Source: Dehalococcoidia bacterium (lineage in GTDB: Bacteria > Chloroflexota > Dehalococcoidia > UBA3495). From it: a stretch of DNA of 13,716 nucleotides. The position numbers and the translations under genes were made by a program. The DNA lies in assembly GCA_030753265.1 (NCBI GenBank), contig JASMCQ010000062.1:1-13716 (forward strand), in the 5' to 3' direction. Numbering within the stretch: the stretch's first letter is position 1; each line of letters opens with the position of its first letter. Of the stretch, positions 7,765 to 13,716 are shown one piece after another. Under the pieces are notes generated by a model, which did not search any database, was not told the origin of the DNA, and was given only the letters and a program-made list of their open reading frames with translations.

Positions 7765-7959
7765 CTAGGCGGCTACCGCTTCCTCCCGGCCGACAGCGAC
7801 GGCTTGGGTGCCGGAACCTGAACTCGCTCCCCTGATAAGGGTGTCTTCGGGCTCAGTCAGATAACGGCTGCACTGCAAGCAGGCGACGTACGCCCCGTAA
7901 ACATCTTTGCTTTCATAGAGATCACCTTGACACTTGGGGCATGCCTTCAACCAGAACAT
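7765..7959 (-). CDS. Small zinc-ribbon protein
   Basis: From the ATG at 7959 the product is 64 residues. The first 34 form a treble-cysteine-pair zinc ribbon: ACPKCQGDLYESKDVYGAYVxCLQC, with Cys7/Cys10 and Cys27/Cys30, then a short polar tail. GGAG about ten bases upstream supports this start. Longer in-frame starts at 8016 (ATG) and 8064 (TTG) lack a ribosome site and would add residues without motif content. A -10-like TATAAG on the minus strand (8031-8026) would fit a leader of about 60 bases. Such ribbons bind zinc and often nucleic acid or protein, but the partner cannot be read from sequence. An 11-bp hairpin insulates it from the gene upstream. Confidence 0.7.
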   Translation of the reverse strand: MFWLKACPKCQGDLYESKDVYGAYVACLQCSRYLTEPEDTLIRGASSGSGTQAVAVGREEAVAA

Positions 7960-8084
7960 GTGCTCAACACTCCGTATTTGTGGTTCCGGTGGGTCATTGC
8001 CTACCGTCCAATTCATCCGATTGAACTTATAGTAAACCCCTGAAACCGGGCGGACATCGCCCAATTAACCTATTTCAGATAGCA

Positions 8085-8112
8085 AAAAGGTTGATGCCTC
8101 GATCAACCTTTT
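8085..8112. terminator. Strong hairpin, terminator-like on both strands
   Basis: The arms AAAAGGTTGAT (8085-8095) and ATCAACCTTTT (8102-8112) form a perfect 11-bp stem with a six-base loop. A T run closes the stem on either strand, though the tail is only four bases long. It would end transcription from the secreted-protein gene that finishes at 8284, and sits just before the zinc-ribbon gene. Confidence 0.6.
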
Positions 8113-8175
8113 GCGGGAACGGGGAGGCGGATGCCGGTGTCCGCCTCTTGGATGACAGGCCTTCCTCCAGACGAT

Positions 8176-8275
8176 GGAGCGCGAGCCGGCCGTGGGACGC
8201 GTGACGGCCCGCCGGCTTCGCTCCACCTGTTCCGGGACCACGACAACGGCGAAGGCCGTGTGAAGCGGTCCCGGA
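8176..8275. other. Two GC-rich hairpins downstream of the secreted-protein gene
   Basis: Hairpin one pairs GGAGCG-CGAGCCGGC (8176-8190) with GCCGGCTTCGCTCC (8211-8224), with one bulge. Hairpin two pairs TCCGGGACC (8231-8239) with GGTCCCGGA (8267-8275) and nests an inner ACGGC-GAAG-GCCGT stem (8246-8259). Neither has a T tract. They lie within 110 bases of the stop codon at 8284 and would form a structured 3' end ahead of the hairpin at 8085-8112. Confidence 0.5.
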
Positions 8276-8283
8276 CCAGGTGG

Positions 8284-9540
8284 CTAACGCCTCCCGCTGC
8301 CCTGGCCTCTGTTGTTGCCTGGACCGGCGCTCTGGCCCCGGCCTCGGCCCGGGGGAGGTCCTGCCTTGGTTCGGGCCTCGGCCGCCCTGGATCGAGCCTG
8401 ACCCCGGTCACCCTCGTTTCTCTCGAGCGCCCTTCGCATGCCCTCGACGGCCCGCGGCGGCAAATTCCTTCTGATCAGCTTTTCGAGTATGTCCACGCGT
8501 TGGTCGGCATGGTTCTCCAGTATCAGCGCAACATCATCAACAAGCTGGGCGCGGTGGCCGTCCGCTTCCTCGGGCATGCTTCCGTCCTCGGTCGTCAGGT
8601 TCCGAAGGAAGCGCTCCAGCCGTTCGCGCACCTTGGCAGCCTTCACCAGACCCTTGGTCACCGGAGGGCCCTCGGCATCTTGGGCCTCGCCGTCACCCGC
8701 CGGGCCCGCGAAACCGGTCACCACCTCTCCAACCTCAGGCGGGGCAACTCCCCGGCCGAGCTTGATGGACTTGGTGGTCCCGTCGCGGCGCATGATGGTG
8801 AGGACCCCGTCCTCGACGCCGACGACGGCGCCGGTCACCGGCTGAGCCCTCGGCCCCGTCGGCTTTACCAAAACCCACAATGCGGTCCACTCGTCGCCAT
8901 CCCTCCGGGCCAGGATCACCACCTTGGCGCCGGCGGTGAAGGAACCGGCCACCGGCCCGCCCGGAGTCCGGAGTTTGTAGCTGTCCAGACGCACCGTAAC
9001 TCGCTCCGCGGTTGCCTTACGAATGAGGGTCACGGTGGCGCCCGGCTCGACATCCACCACGCCCACGAAGGCCCTTCTCCGTTTACCGGCACCGGCGCCC
9101 TCATCATCCTGGCTGGGCTCGCCGGCGCCGGTGGCATCGGGTTCCTGGCTGGGCTCTCCCGCACCGGCATCCGTACTCGGTTCAGGAGTTTGGGCAATCG
9201 AAGAGGTCAGGTTCAGCGCGGTCGCTCCACCCTGCTCCCAAGGGGCCGTCTCGTTGGTCGCCGCGTCGCCAATCTTGAACGAGACGGTCATTCCCGCGTA
9301 AGAAGTGTTCTCCGGCTGTTCCACCAGGAGCATATATTGGCCATCTGAAACCGCCGTCGATGTTGCCTGGGCATCATCGACCCAGGCGGTCACCATCGTC
9401 CCGTCGGCGACCGGCGCGTCGCCCTCGGTGACACTCCCGAGAAACACATGGGGTGGCATCGCCTGCGCCAGTACGCTCGCCGGGAGCGCAATCAAGAACG
9501 CCATGGCGGCCAACAGGGCCGTGACTCTAGCTATAACCAT
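8284..9540 (-). CDS. Secreted multidomain protein, function unknown
   Basis: The product is 418 residues. Residues 1-27 are a Sec signal peptide with a hydrophobic core and a likely cut after ASVLAQA. Residues 28-115 form a beta-rich domain starting PPHVFLGSVTEGDAPVADGTMVTAWVD, the style of carboxypeptidase-regulatory or transthyretin-like modules in secreted Chloroflexota proteins. Residues 118-152 are an acidic linker with repeated GAGEPSQ. Residues 155-228 and 233-280 look like two small beta modules (VGVVDVEPGATVTLI and TGAVVGVEDGVLTIM), similar in style to DUF5666. Residues 295-390 are charged and helical; 391-418 are Gly/Arg/Pro-rich and basic. No catalytic motif is seen. The start ATG at 9540 has only a weak ribosome site. 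The protein probably sits outside the membrane, perhaps binding polyanions through its tail. A long open frame lies opposite it on the plus strand but has no features. Confidence 0.8.
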   Translation of the reverse strand: MVIARVTALLAAMAFLIALPASVLAQAMPPHVFLGSVTEGDAPVADGTMVTAWVDDAQATSTAVSDGQYMLLVEQPENTSYAGMTVSFKIGDAATNETAPWEQGGATALNLTSSIAQTPEPSTDAGAGEPSQEPDATGAGEPSQDDEGAGAGKRRRAFVGVVDVEPGATVTLIRKATAERVTVRLDSYKLRTPGGPVAGSFTAGAKVVILARRDGDEWTALWVLVKPTGPRAQPVTGAVVGVEDGVLTIMRRDGTTKSIKLGRGVAPPEVGEVVTGFAGPAGDGEAQDAEGPPVTKGLVKAAKVRERLERFLRNLTTEDGSMPEEADGHRAQLVDDVALILENHADQRVDILEKLIRRNLPPRAVEGMRRALERNEGDRGQARSRAAEARTKAGPPPGRGRGQSAGPGNNRGQGSGRR

Positions 9541-9599
9541 TGCGTATCACTCATCATTATTCAGGATTTACCGGGCTCACCTCGAGCCCTAGCACCACC

Positions 9600-9650
9600 C
9601 TCACGGGTGAGCGGTTATCTCAATTGTACCGAGGATATTGTGGTTGTCCG
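9600..9650 (-). promoter_or_regulatory. Candidate promoter and palindrome upstream of the secreted-protein gene
   Basis: On the minus strand CGGACA (9650-9645) and TACAAT (9628-9623, five of six positions) are 16 bases apart. A perfect palindrome CTCAC-GG-GTGAG (9600-9611) lies downstream of the -10, where an operator or short hairpin could act. The predicted leader is about 75 bases. Confidence 0.25.
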
Positions 9651-9830
9651 TGATCAACGTCACATCCGAGCCGAGCAGGGCCATCCTGCTTGATCCGGCT
9701 GCCTCCGGCCGGACCGGCGACGAACGGGCGGCCATCATCGAAAAAGCAGGCCGTCCCCGATCAGCGCCGAACGAGATACCCTATGGAACAAGAAACCTCA
9801 GTGACCGGCCGCCAAACACCCCGGCCAACC

Positions 9831-10625
9831 TCACGGCAGGTAGAATACCACCAGGGCTTCGAAGCGGACATCTTCCTGAACATCGGCGGATAACACCTCG
9901 ATCAGGTTGGCGCCCTGCTCCAGGGTAACAGTCGAGGAAAAGAGTCCCAGAACATTCACCTCGACCGGGGACCCGTTGACCGCCACCGCCGCGTCGGCCC
10001 TGGTGCCCCCGATTACCGTGAGGTTCGGCTGGTCAACCTCCAACCCGTCGGGTGGGTAGAACACGGTGAAAGGCAAACCGTCGGCGGGAGGCGAGTAGAG
10101 GACCATCACCGGCTGAAGCTCGGCCTCGCCGGAGAGGCTTTCAACCGTCACCTCAAACTCGTTCTCCCCCTCTCCCAGCACCATGTCGCGCTGGAAGCTC
10201 CCGTCGGCAGCGACTTCCACGGAGACTCCATTGATTTCAACCACCGCATCGGACCTGGTTTTGCCCAGAATGGTGACCGCCGGAATCTCCGAGCTGGCGC
10301 CGTTGACGGGATACATAAGCTCCAGCGTTAACGGTCCGGGCATGGAAGCCGGCGTGGGAGCGACCGTCGGCGCCGGTGTTGCGGTTGGTGGAGCCATAAT
10401 GCTTGGCGTAAACGTGGGTATCAGTGTGGGTACCGGTACTGTTGCCGGGATGGTGGCCGGCGGCGCCGGCACGGGTGTGGCAGGGGCCGGACTGGTGGGC
10501 GTCGCCGCCGCCACGGGTGGCGCCGGTGTGGGCGCCGGGGTTGGATCTTGCCCACAGGCAACCAACGCGAGGCTGAAGAGCACTACCCCCGCGAGGGGAA
10601 AAGTCCCAAAACGCTTTGGAAACAC
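9831..10625 (-). CDS. Lipoprotein with two Ig-like (glucodextranase-B-like) repeats
   Basis: From the GTG at 10625 the protein is 264 residues; an ATG at 10658 would add 11 residues but has no ribosome site, whereas AAGGAGGG lies 11 bases before the GTG. A basic start and hydrophobic stretch end in the lipobox LVAC, so the cysteine should be lipidated and the protein anchored outside the membrane. About 70 residues of Pro/Thr/Ala-rich linker follow. Two tandem beta domains of about 80 residues align with each other: YPVNGASSEIPAVTILGKTRSDAVVEING and YPPDGLEVDQPNLTVIGGTRADAAVAVNG, each ending in a VLYSP or VFYLP strand. This resembles the Glucodextran_B family of Ig-like modules. The likely role is surface binding or display. 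No enzyme motif is present. Confidence 0.82.
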   Translation of the reverse strand: MFPKRFGTFPLAGVVLFSLALVACGQDPTPAPTPAPPVAAATPTSPAPATPVPAPPATIPATVPVPTLIPTFTPSIMAPPTATPAPTVAPTPASMPGPLTLELMYPVNGASSEIPAVTILGKTRSDAVVEINGVSVEVAADGSFQRDMVLGEGENEFEVTVESLSGEAELQPVMVLYSPPADGLPFTVFYPPDGLEVDQPNLTVIGGTRADAAVAVNGSPVEVNVLGLFSSTVTLEQGANLIEVLSADVQEDVRFEALVVFYLP

Positions 10626-10814
10626 GCGCTTCTGTTCCCTCCTTTCCAAACATCTCATTTATTGAGTCTATACCGCAGTGATAGTAATGGCTAGCCGCAC
10701 GAAAACGCGCAGCAGTCATGCCCGTCATTACGCGAAAGGAGGGGGCGCCCGCGCCGGAATCACACGGGCGGACGAGGGTACGCCAAAAGCAAATGTTGCA
10801 GAGGGCGCTAGTTC

Positions 10815-10917
10815 AGTGTCTCGTAAACGGCATGATTCCCAATCCGTCACCCGGGCGAAGGCCGGGGTCCAGCCGACGCTTCTCTGGATTCCAGCCTTCG
10901 CCGGAAAGACGAACATG
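10815..10917. repeat. Dispersed palindromic repeat, copy 1
   Basis: This 103-bp unit matches copy 2 at 10944-11046 with 11 mismatches and no gap (about 89% identity). Inside it, CCGGGCGAAGGCCGGGGTCCAG (10851-10872) and CTGGATTCCAGCCTTCGCCGG (10883-10903) form an imperfect inverted repeat. Units like this (GTCACCCGGGCGAAGGCC...CCTTCGCCGGAAAGACG) are familiar bacterial intergenic repeats that give rise to spurious VTRAKAGVQ/WIPAFAGKT reading frames. It is non-autonomous, with no transposase nearby. Confidence 0.8.
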
Positions 10918-10943
10918 GGGGGATGCGGGAAATCATCGAGGCT

Positions 10944-11046
10944 AGTGTCTCGTAACTGGCCCGGTACCCAATCCGTCACCCGGGCGAAGGCCGGGGTCCA
11001 GTCCACGCTTCTCTGGGTTCCGGCCTTCGCCGGAAAGACGAGCATG
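10944..11046. repeat. Dispersed palindromic repeat, copy 2
   Basis: Second copy in the same orientation, offset exactly 129 bases from copy 1, with an identical central block from CCCAATCCGTCACC to GGGGTCCAG. The open frames that run through both copies on either strand are artefacts of the repeat. The rest of the spacer 10659-11134 has no supported gene. Confidence 0.8.
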
Positions 11047-11049
11047 TGC

Positions 11050-11079
11050 TTGGATTCCGGGCTTCGCTGAAAAGACGAT
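11050..11079. repeat. Degenerate remnant of the same repeat
   Basis: TTGGATTCCGGGCTTCGCTG followed by AAAAGACGAT resembles the right end of the two full copies (CTGGATTCCAGCCTTCGCCGG, AAAGACGA) with several substitutions. It follows copy 2 directly, which suggests a third, decayed or truncated insertion. Confidence 0.5.
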
Positions 11080-11116
11080 CGTGGGGGGAAGATGCCGCGC
11101 GGTTCACCGAGGTGCG

Positions 11117-11135
11117 GCTACCCACAGACGGTAGC
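11117..11135 (-). terminator. Short hairpin at the end of the mutase operon
   Basis: GCTACC (11117-11122) and GGTAGC (11130-11135) form a perfect 6-bp stem with a seven-base loop, touching the stop codon of the small B12 subunit. There is no T tract, so intrinsic termination is doubtful. Confidence 0.25.
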
Positions 11136-11548
11136 TAGGGTAACCCCTCGGGGTCCTCCGGCGCCCGATGGGCGTAGACGAATTCCGCGATGTCCGGGAT
11201 GCGGGACCCGGGGCCGAAAACGCCGAGCACCCCTAGCTCCTCCAGGGCCGGGACGGCTTCTTTGAGGACGACGCCCCCCACGATGATTGGGATGTGGGAG
11301 ATGCCCCGTTCCTTCATGGCCGACCGAAGGGCGGCCACCAGGGCTACCGGGTCCCGGTCGGTGATCCGGTAGCCGACGAAGTCGACATCCTCTTGCAACG
11401 CGGCGTCGGCGACCTCCGCCGGCTCGGCATGGCCCAGGGAAATGACCTCCATGCCGGCGTCTTGAAGCCCCCGGGCCACCACGTGGTAGCCGGCCGTGTG
11501 GCCGGGGGTATCGCTGCTGAGTAGAAAGCGCGTTTGTTCTTGTTTCAT
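11135..11548 (-). CDS. B12-binding small subunit of a methylmalonyl-CoA-mutase-family enzyme (divergent motifs)
   Basis: The 137 residues match the length and layout of the C-terminal cobalamin-binding domain of the mutase family. Seen are HVVARGLQDAGMEVISLG (helix and strand after the ligand loop), EVADAALQEDVDFVGY, and IIVGGVVLKEAVPALEELGVLGVFGPGS, the typical glycine-rich end. The lower-ligand motif DxHxxG reads PGHTAG: the histidine (His17) and glycine are kept but the aspartate is proline. The SxL motif after VDFVG reads YRITDRD. The protein should dock on the large subunit encoded six bases upstream, forming a split mutase with adenosylcobalamin between them. The start at 11548 has a modest GAGAG ribosome site, and coupling to the upstream stop is likely. 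Without those motifs, cobalamin binding needs testing. Confidence 0.88.
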   Translation of the reverse strand: MKQEQTRFLLSSDTPGHTAGYHVVARGLQDAGMEVISLGHAEPAEVADAALQEDVDFVGYRITDRDPVALVAALRSAMKERGISHIPIIVGGVVLKEAVPALEELGVLGVFGPGSRIPDIAEFVYAHRAPEDPEGLP

Positions 11549-11554
11549 ATCTCT

Positions 11555-13243
11555 CTACCCCCGGAGGTCCGCGCCGTAGGCCCGGTAGATGAATCCGCCT
11601 CGCTGCAGTAGCTCGGCGGGGTCCCCGGCTTCAGACAGGGCGCCGACGATCTCGCCAATGCTGAGGTAGGACCGGACGGCCTCGAAGGTGGGCTCCACGA
11701 TGTTCTCTTTGGCCAGGTAAGCCTTTACCAGTCGCCGCTTCGCCTCTTGCGCTCGGGCCTGGTCCCGGCGCTGCTTGACCTGCTCCAGCCGCCGGACCTG
11801 CTCGTGGCGCCAGGCGGGGTCCGCCTTCAGCACCTCCACCTGCGGCTCCGGATAACCCGAGTCGGCATCCGTCCGGAAGCGGTTGATCCCCACCACAACC
11901 TGCCGGCCGGAGTCGATGGCGTTCTGACGCCGGTAGGCCGCTTCGTTGGACTGTCCCGCCATGTAATCGAGGGCTTGCGGGAGGTCCATCTCCTCCAGGG
12001 TTTCCAGGATGCGGGCGGCACTCTGCTCAAGCTCGCCGGTAAGGGCCTCCACGCAGTAGGAACCACCCAAGGGGTCCACCACGGAGGTGACGCCCGTTTC
12101 GCAGGCGATGATCTGCTGGGTGCGCATCGACAGCGTCTGGCTGAACTGGGTTGGGGTGGCCAACGCCTCATCGAAGGCGTTGACCGACATGGACTGGGCG
12201 CCGCCGAGCGCGGCGGCCAGGGCGTGCATGGTCGCGCGCACCACGTTGTTCATGGGCTGCTGGGCCGTCAGGCTGACCCCCGAGGTCTGGACGTGGAAGC
12301 GCAGTCGCCAGGAGCGGGGGTCCTTGGCGCCGAACCGCTCCCGCAGCAGCCGGGCCCACATCCGGCGCATGGCCCGGAACTTGGCCACCTCCTCCAGGAA
12401 CTGGCTCTCGGCGCTGAGATAGAAGGAGATGCGGGGGGCAAAGGCGTCGATGTCCACTCCCCGGGCCAGAAGGGAGTTGATAACGCAGATGCCCTCGAAG
12501 ATGCCGAAGGCCATCTCCTGGGCGGCGGAGATACCCGTTTCCCGCGTATTTCGCACCGAGATACTGGTGTGGTTCCAGAGTGGGAGGTGGCGGGAACAGT
12601 ACTCGATGATGTCGACGCAGTGGTTGCCGCGCCGGGTAGGCCCTTCGCCCCAGGGCGGCACGGTGTTTTGGATGGTGCCACGAAGCCGGGAGGGCGGGAC
12701 GCCTCGCATCTCCGCGACTGACATGATCATGCAGAAGGCTGGAATGGAGTTGGCCGTCTGGGTAATGCTGATGCTGCCCAGGTCGACGCCGTCCAGCACC
12801 GTCTCCATGTCGGCCAGCGTGTCGATCCAAACGCCGTTGACCCCCACCAACCCCTCGGCCCGGGGGTCGGCCGACTCGAAGGGGAAGTAACCCATCCCCG
12901 TCAGACTGACGCCGGTCTGCCCCTGTGAGATCAGGTACTTGAGACGCAGGTTGGTCTCCTCAGCGGTGCCGACGCCCATCACCTGCCGCACCGTCCAGGC
13001 CCGGGATCGGTGGCCCAGGGGTGTCACGCCTCGGGTGAAGGGGTAGTCGCCGGGGAAGCCCAAGTCTCGCAGGTAGTCCAACCCCGCCACGTCAGCCGGG
13101 GTGTAGAGTGGCTTCAAAGGGATGCCCGAGGTGGTGTGAGGGGGCTCCGGGGAATCACCGTTACGGTCCAGGACCTCGGCCACCTTCTCCTTGTACTCCT
13201 GCCGGGCTTTCTCTAGTGCCTCCCTGACTTTAGCGTTCAACAA
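11555..13243 (-). CDS. Methylmalonyl-CoA-mutase-family large (catalytic) subunit, substrate unknown
   Basis: A TTG start at 13243 is chosen because AGGAGG lies seven bases upstream, giving 562 residues; an in-frame TTG at 13279 with a nearby GGAGGAGGG is the alternative. Family landmarks run through the whole barrel: PFTRG (68-72), WTVRQ, GTAEETN (92-98), GQTGVSLT, GTIQN (189-193), FAPRISFYL, QTSGVSLTAQQPMNNVVRAT (319-338), NAFDEAL and DPLGGSYCVE. These are carbon-skeleton isomerases using adenosylcobalamin supplied by the small subunit. Key positions differ from methylmalonyl-CoA mutase: the catalytic tyrosine (Tyr89 of the Propionibacterium enzyme) aligns with His78, the YHMQEAG motif holding His244 reads RNTRETG with Asn232, and QNDILKEF reads QNTVPPWG. 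The acyl group isomerised therefore cannot be named. The gene forms an operon with the small subunit. No MeaB-type chaperone or epimerase is in the window. Confidence 0.92.
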   Translation of the reverse strand: MLNAKVREALEKARQEYKEKVAEVLDRNGDSPEPPHTTSGIPLKPLYTPADVAGLDYLRDLGFPGDYPFTRGVTPLGHRSRAWTVRQVMGVGTAEETNLRLKYLISQGQTGVSLTGMGYFPFESADPRAEGLVGVNGVWIDTLADMETVLDGVDLGSISITQTANSIPAFCMIMSVAEMRGVPPSRLRGTIQNTVPPWGEGPTRRGNHCVDIIEYCSRHLPLWNHTSISVRNTRETGISAAQEMAFGIFEGICVINSLLARGVDIDAFAPRISFYLSAESQFLEEVAKFRAMRRMWARLLRERFGAKDPRSWRLRFHVQTSGVSLTAQQPMNNVVRATMHALAAALGGAQSMSVNAFDEALATPTQFSQTLSMRTQQIIACETGVTSVVDPLGGSYCVEALTGELEQSAARILETLEEMDLPQALDYMAGQSNEAAYRRQNAIDSGRQVVVGINRFRTDADSGYPEPQVEVLKADPAWRHEQVRRLEQVKQRRDQARAQEAKRRLVKAYLAKENIVEPTFEAVRSYLSIGEIVGALSEAGDPAELLQRGGFIYRAYGADLRG

Positions 13244-13350
13244 GGTCTCGCCTCCTGTTCGCAGGGGTGCGATAGGCAAATCCCTCCTCCCGGCACTCTC
13301 CCAAGTTTATCCTCAAGGCCAAGACCGTCGCGAGCAAGGTCGCGCCGCGG

Positions 13351-13442
13351 AAGGCGGCCGGCGCGTCGGGCCGCCTTATGCAATTGCAAAAAAATAAGGC
13401 GCCGGTTCCCTAAAACCAGATGCAGGGCCTGGACCGGGCGCC
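13351..13442 (-). promoter_or_regulatory. Candidate regulatory leader with three overlapping hairpins upstream of the mutase operon
   Basis: Three inverted repeats overlap. P1 is AAGGCGGCC (13351-13359) with GGCCGCCTT (13369-13377). P2 is CGCCTTAT (13372-13379) with ATAAGGCG (13394-13401), with an A/T run in its loop. P3 is GGCGCCGGT (13398-13406) with ACCGGGCGCC (13433-13442), one bulge. P2 shares bases with both P1 and P3, so P2 excludes them, as in attenuators and riboswitches. In the mutase transcript the order is P3, P2, P1. I see no cobalamin-riboswitch B12 box. The rest of 13280-13614 holds promoter candidates and no gene. Confidence 0.4.
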
Positions 13443-13451
13443 TCGTTCATT

Positions 13452-13483
13452 CACTATAGCACACCGGCACTATAGCACACCGG
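13452..13483 (-). promoter_or_regulatory. Perfect 2 x 16-bp tandem repeat carrying extended -10-like sequences
   Basis: CACTATAGCACACCGG occurs twice back to back (13452-13467, 13468-13483). On the minus strand each copy gives TGCTATAGT, an extended -10 element (TGn plus TATAGT, five of six positions). No good -35 is present. Transcription from here would give the mutase operon a leader of about 200 bases. The duplication could also be a repressor site in the divergent spacer. Confidence 0.4.
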
Positions 13484-13614
13484 GGAACGAAGCCGGGCAA
13501 CGGAGCGTAAGGGGGTGATTGAAGGTGCAGAACTTGGTATCATTGCCAGCGCTTGAACGCGACAACCTTTGGCTCAAAAAGCCACCCAACTTTGCGGCCC
13601 GTAAGGAGGCAATC

Positions 13615-13716
13615 ATGGCGAAGCCACCCATCATCACCGGTATCGAGGTGCACGAGTTTCGGTTTGAAGTGAAGAATATGACGCGTGACCGGGTGGGGGC
13701 CCTTCAGTACGCCCGC
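13615..13716 (+). CDS. Probable enolase-superfamily (mandelate racemase/muconate lactonizing) protein, start only
   Basis: Thirty-four residues are visible from an ATG with a strong AAGGAGG five bases upstream. The segment IITGIEVHEFRFEVKNMTRD resembles the first beta strands of the N-terminal capping domain of enolase-superfamily enzymes (COG4948). Those enzymes abstract a proton alpha to a carboxylate, and the catalytic barrel lies beyond the window. The gene is divergent from the mutase operon, so the two share the spacer 13280-13614. A small hairpin TGGCT-CAAAA-AGCCA (13570-13584) lies just before the ribosome site. The family call rests on a short stretch only. Confidence 0.55.
   Translation, partial: MAKPPIITGIEVHEFRFEVKNMTRDRVGALQYAR

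Noticed and set aside
8131..9348. Long plus-strand open frame opposite the secreted-protein gene
   Set aside because: It has no ribosome site, no recognisable motif and low-complexity Arg/Gly/Leu text. The minus frame has a signal peptide and domain structure. Long antisense frames are expected at this GC content.
10678..11070. Open frames on both strands through the 103-bp repeats
   Set aside because: They have the familiar spurious VTRAKAGVQ/WIPAFAGKT text produced by this repeat class.
13300..13500. Cobalamin riboswitch upstream of the B12 mutase
   Set aside because: The conserved B12 box and expected multi-helix core were not found on the minus strand. Only the generic overlapping hairpins are supported.

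Overview
The window is GC-rich bacterial DNA (apart from a few spacers) in which nearly every gene is on the minus strand. No rRNA, tRNA, CRISPR array, transposase or phage gene was found. The gene set suggests a Chloroflexota genome of the Dehalococcoidia/SAR202 type: a fused transaldolase/glucose-6-phosphate isomerase next to transketolase, a glutaredoxin-thioredoxin reductase fusion, a split B12-dependent mutase, a secreted protein with an N-terminal PPHVFxG-type beta domain, an Ig-like lipoprotein, and a likely enolase-superfamily gene. SAR202 genomes are known for many enolase-superfamily paralogues. This assignment is inference from gene content, not from a marker gene.

Left part (1-5178). 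A flavoprotein disulfide reductase runs off the left edge on the minus strand. A spacer at 178-420 carries five tandem 27-bp repeats beside a small palindromic element. Then come the carbon-metabolism genes, transcribed right to left: tkt (3166-5178), then three bases later tal-pgi (421-3162). Together they cover the non-oxidative pentose phosphate interconversions and the fructose-6-P/glucose-6-P step.

Middle (5179-10660). A noncoding stretch with a degenerate inverted repeat is followed by a mycoredoxin-like glutaredoxin fused to a thioredoxin reductase (5575-6786). About 600 bp follow with no convincing gene. Two small cysteine-containing proteins come next (7382-7666 and 7765-7959). A strong 11-bp hairpin and two GC-rich hairpins separate them from a secreted multidomain protein (8284-9540) and a lipoprotein (9831-10625).

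Right part (10660-13716). Two 103-bp direct repeats (about 89% identical) plus a remnant fill the spacer before a two-gene B12 mutase operon: large subunit (11555-13243, TTG start), then a small B12-binding subunit (11135-11548). Both belong to the methylmalonyl-CoA mutase family but have lost family-defining residues, so the substrate is open. The operon has a leader of about 200 nt with three overlapping, mutually exclusive inverted repeats, and a duplicated 16-bp block carrying extended -10-like sequences. On the plus strand, a probable enolase-superfamily gene starts at 13615 and leaves the window.

The best candidates for something undescribed are the divergent mutase pair with its structured leader. 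The 27-bp tandem array and the redox fusion come next.
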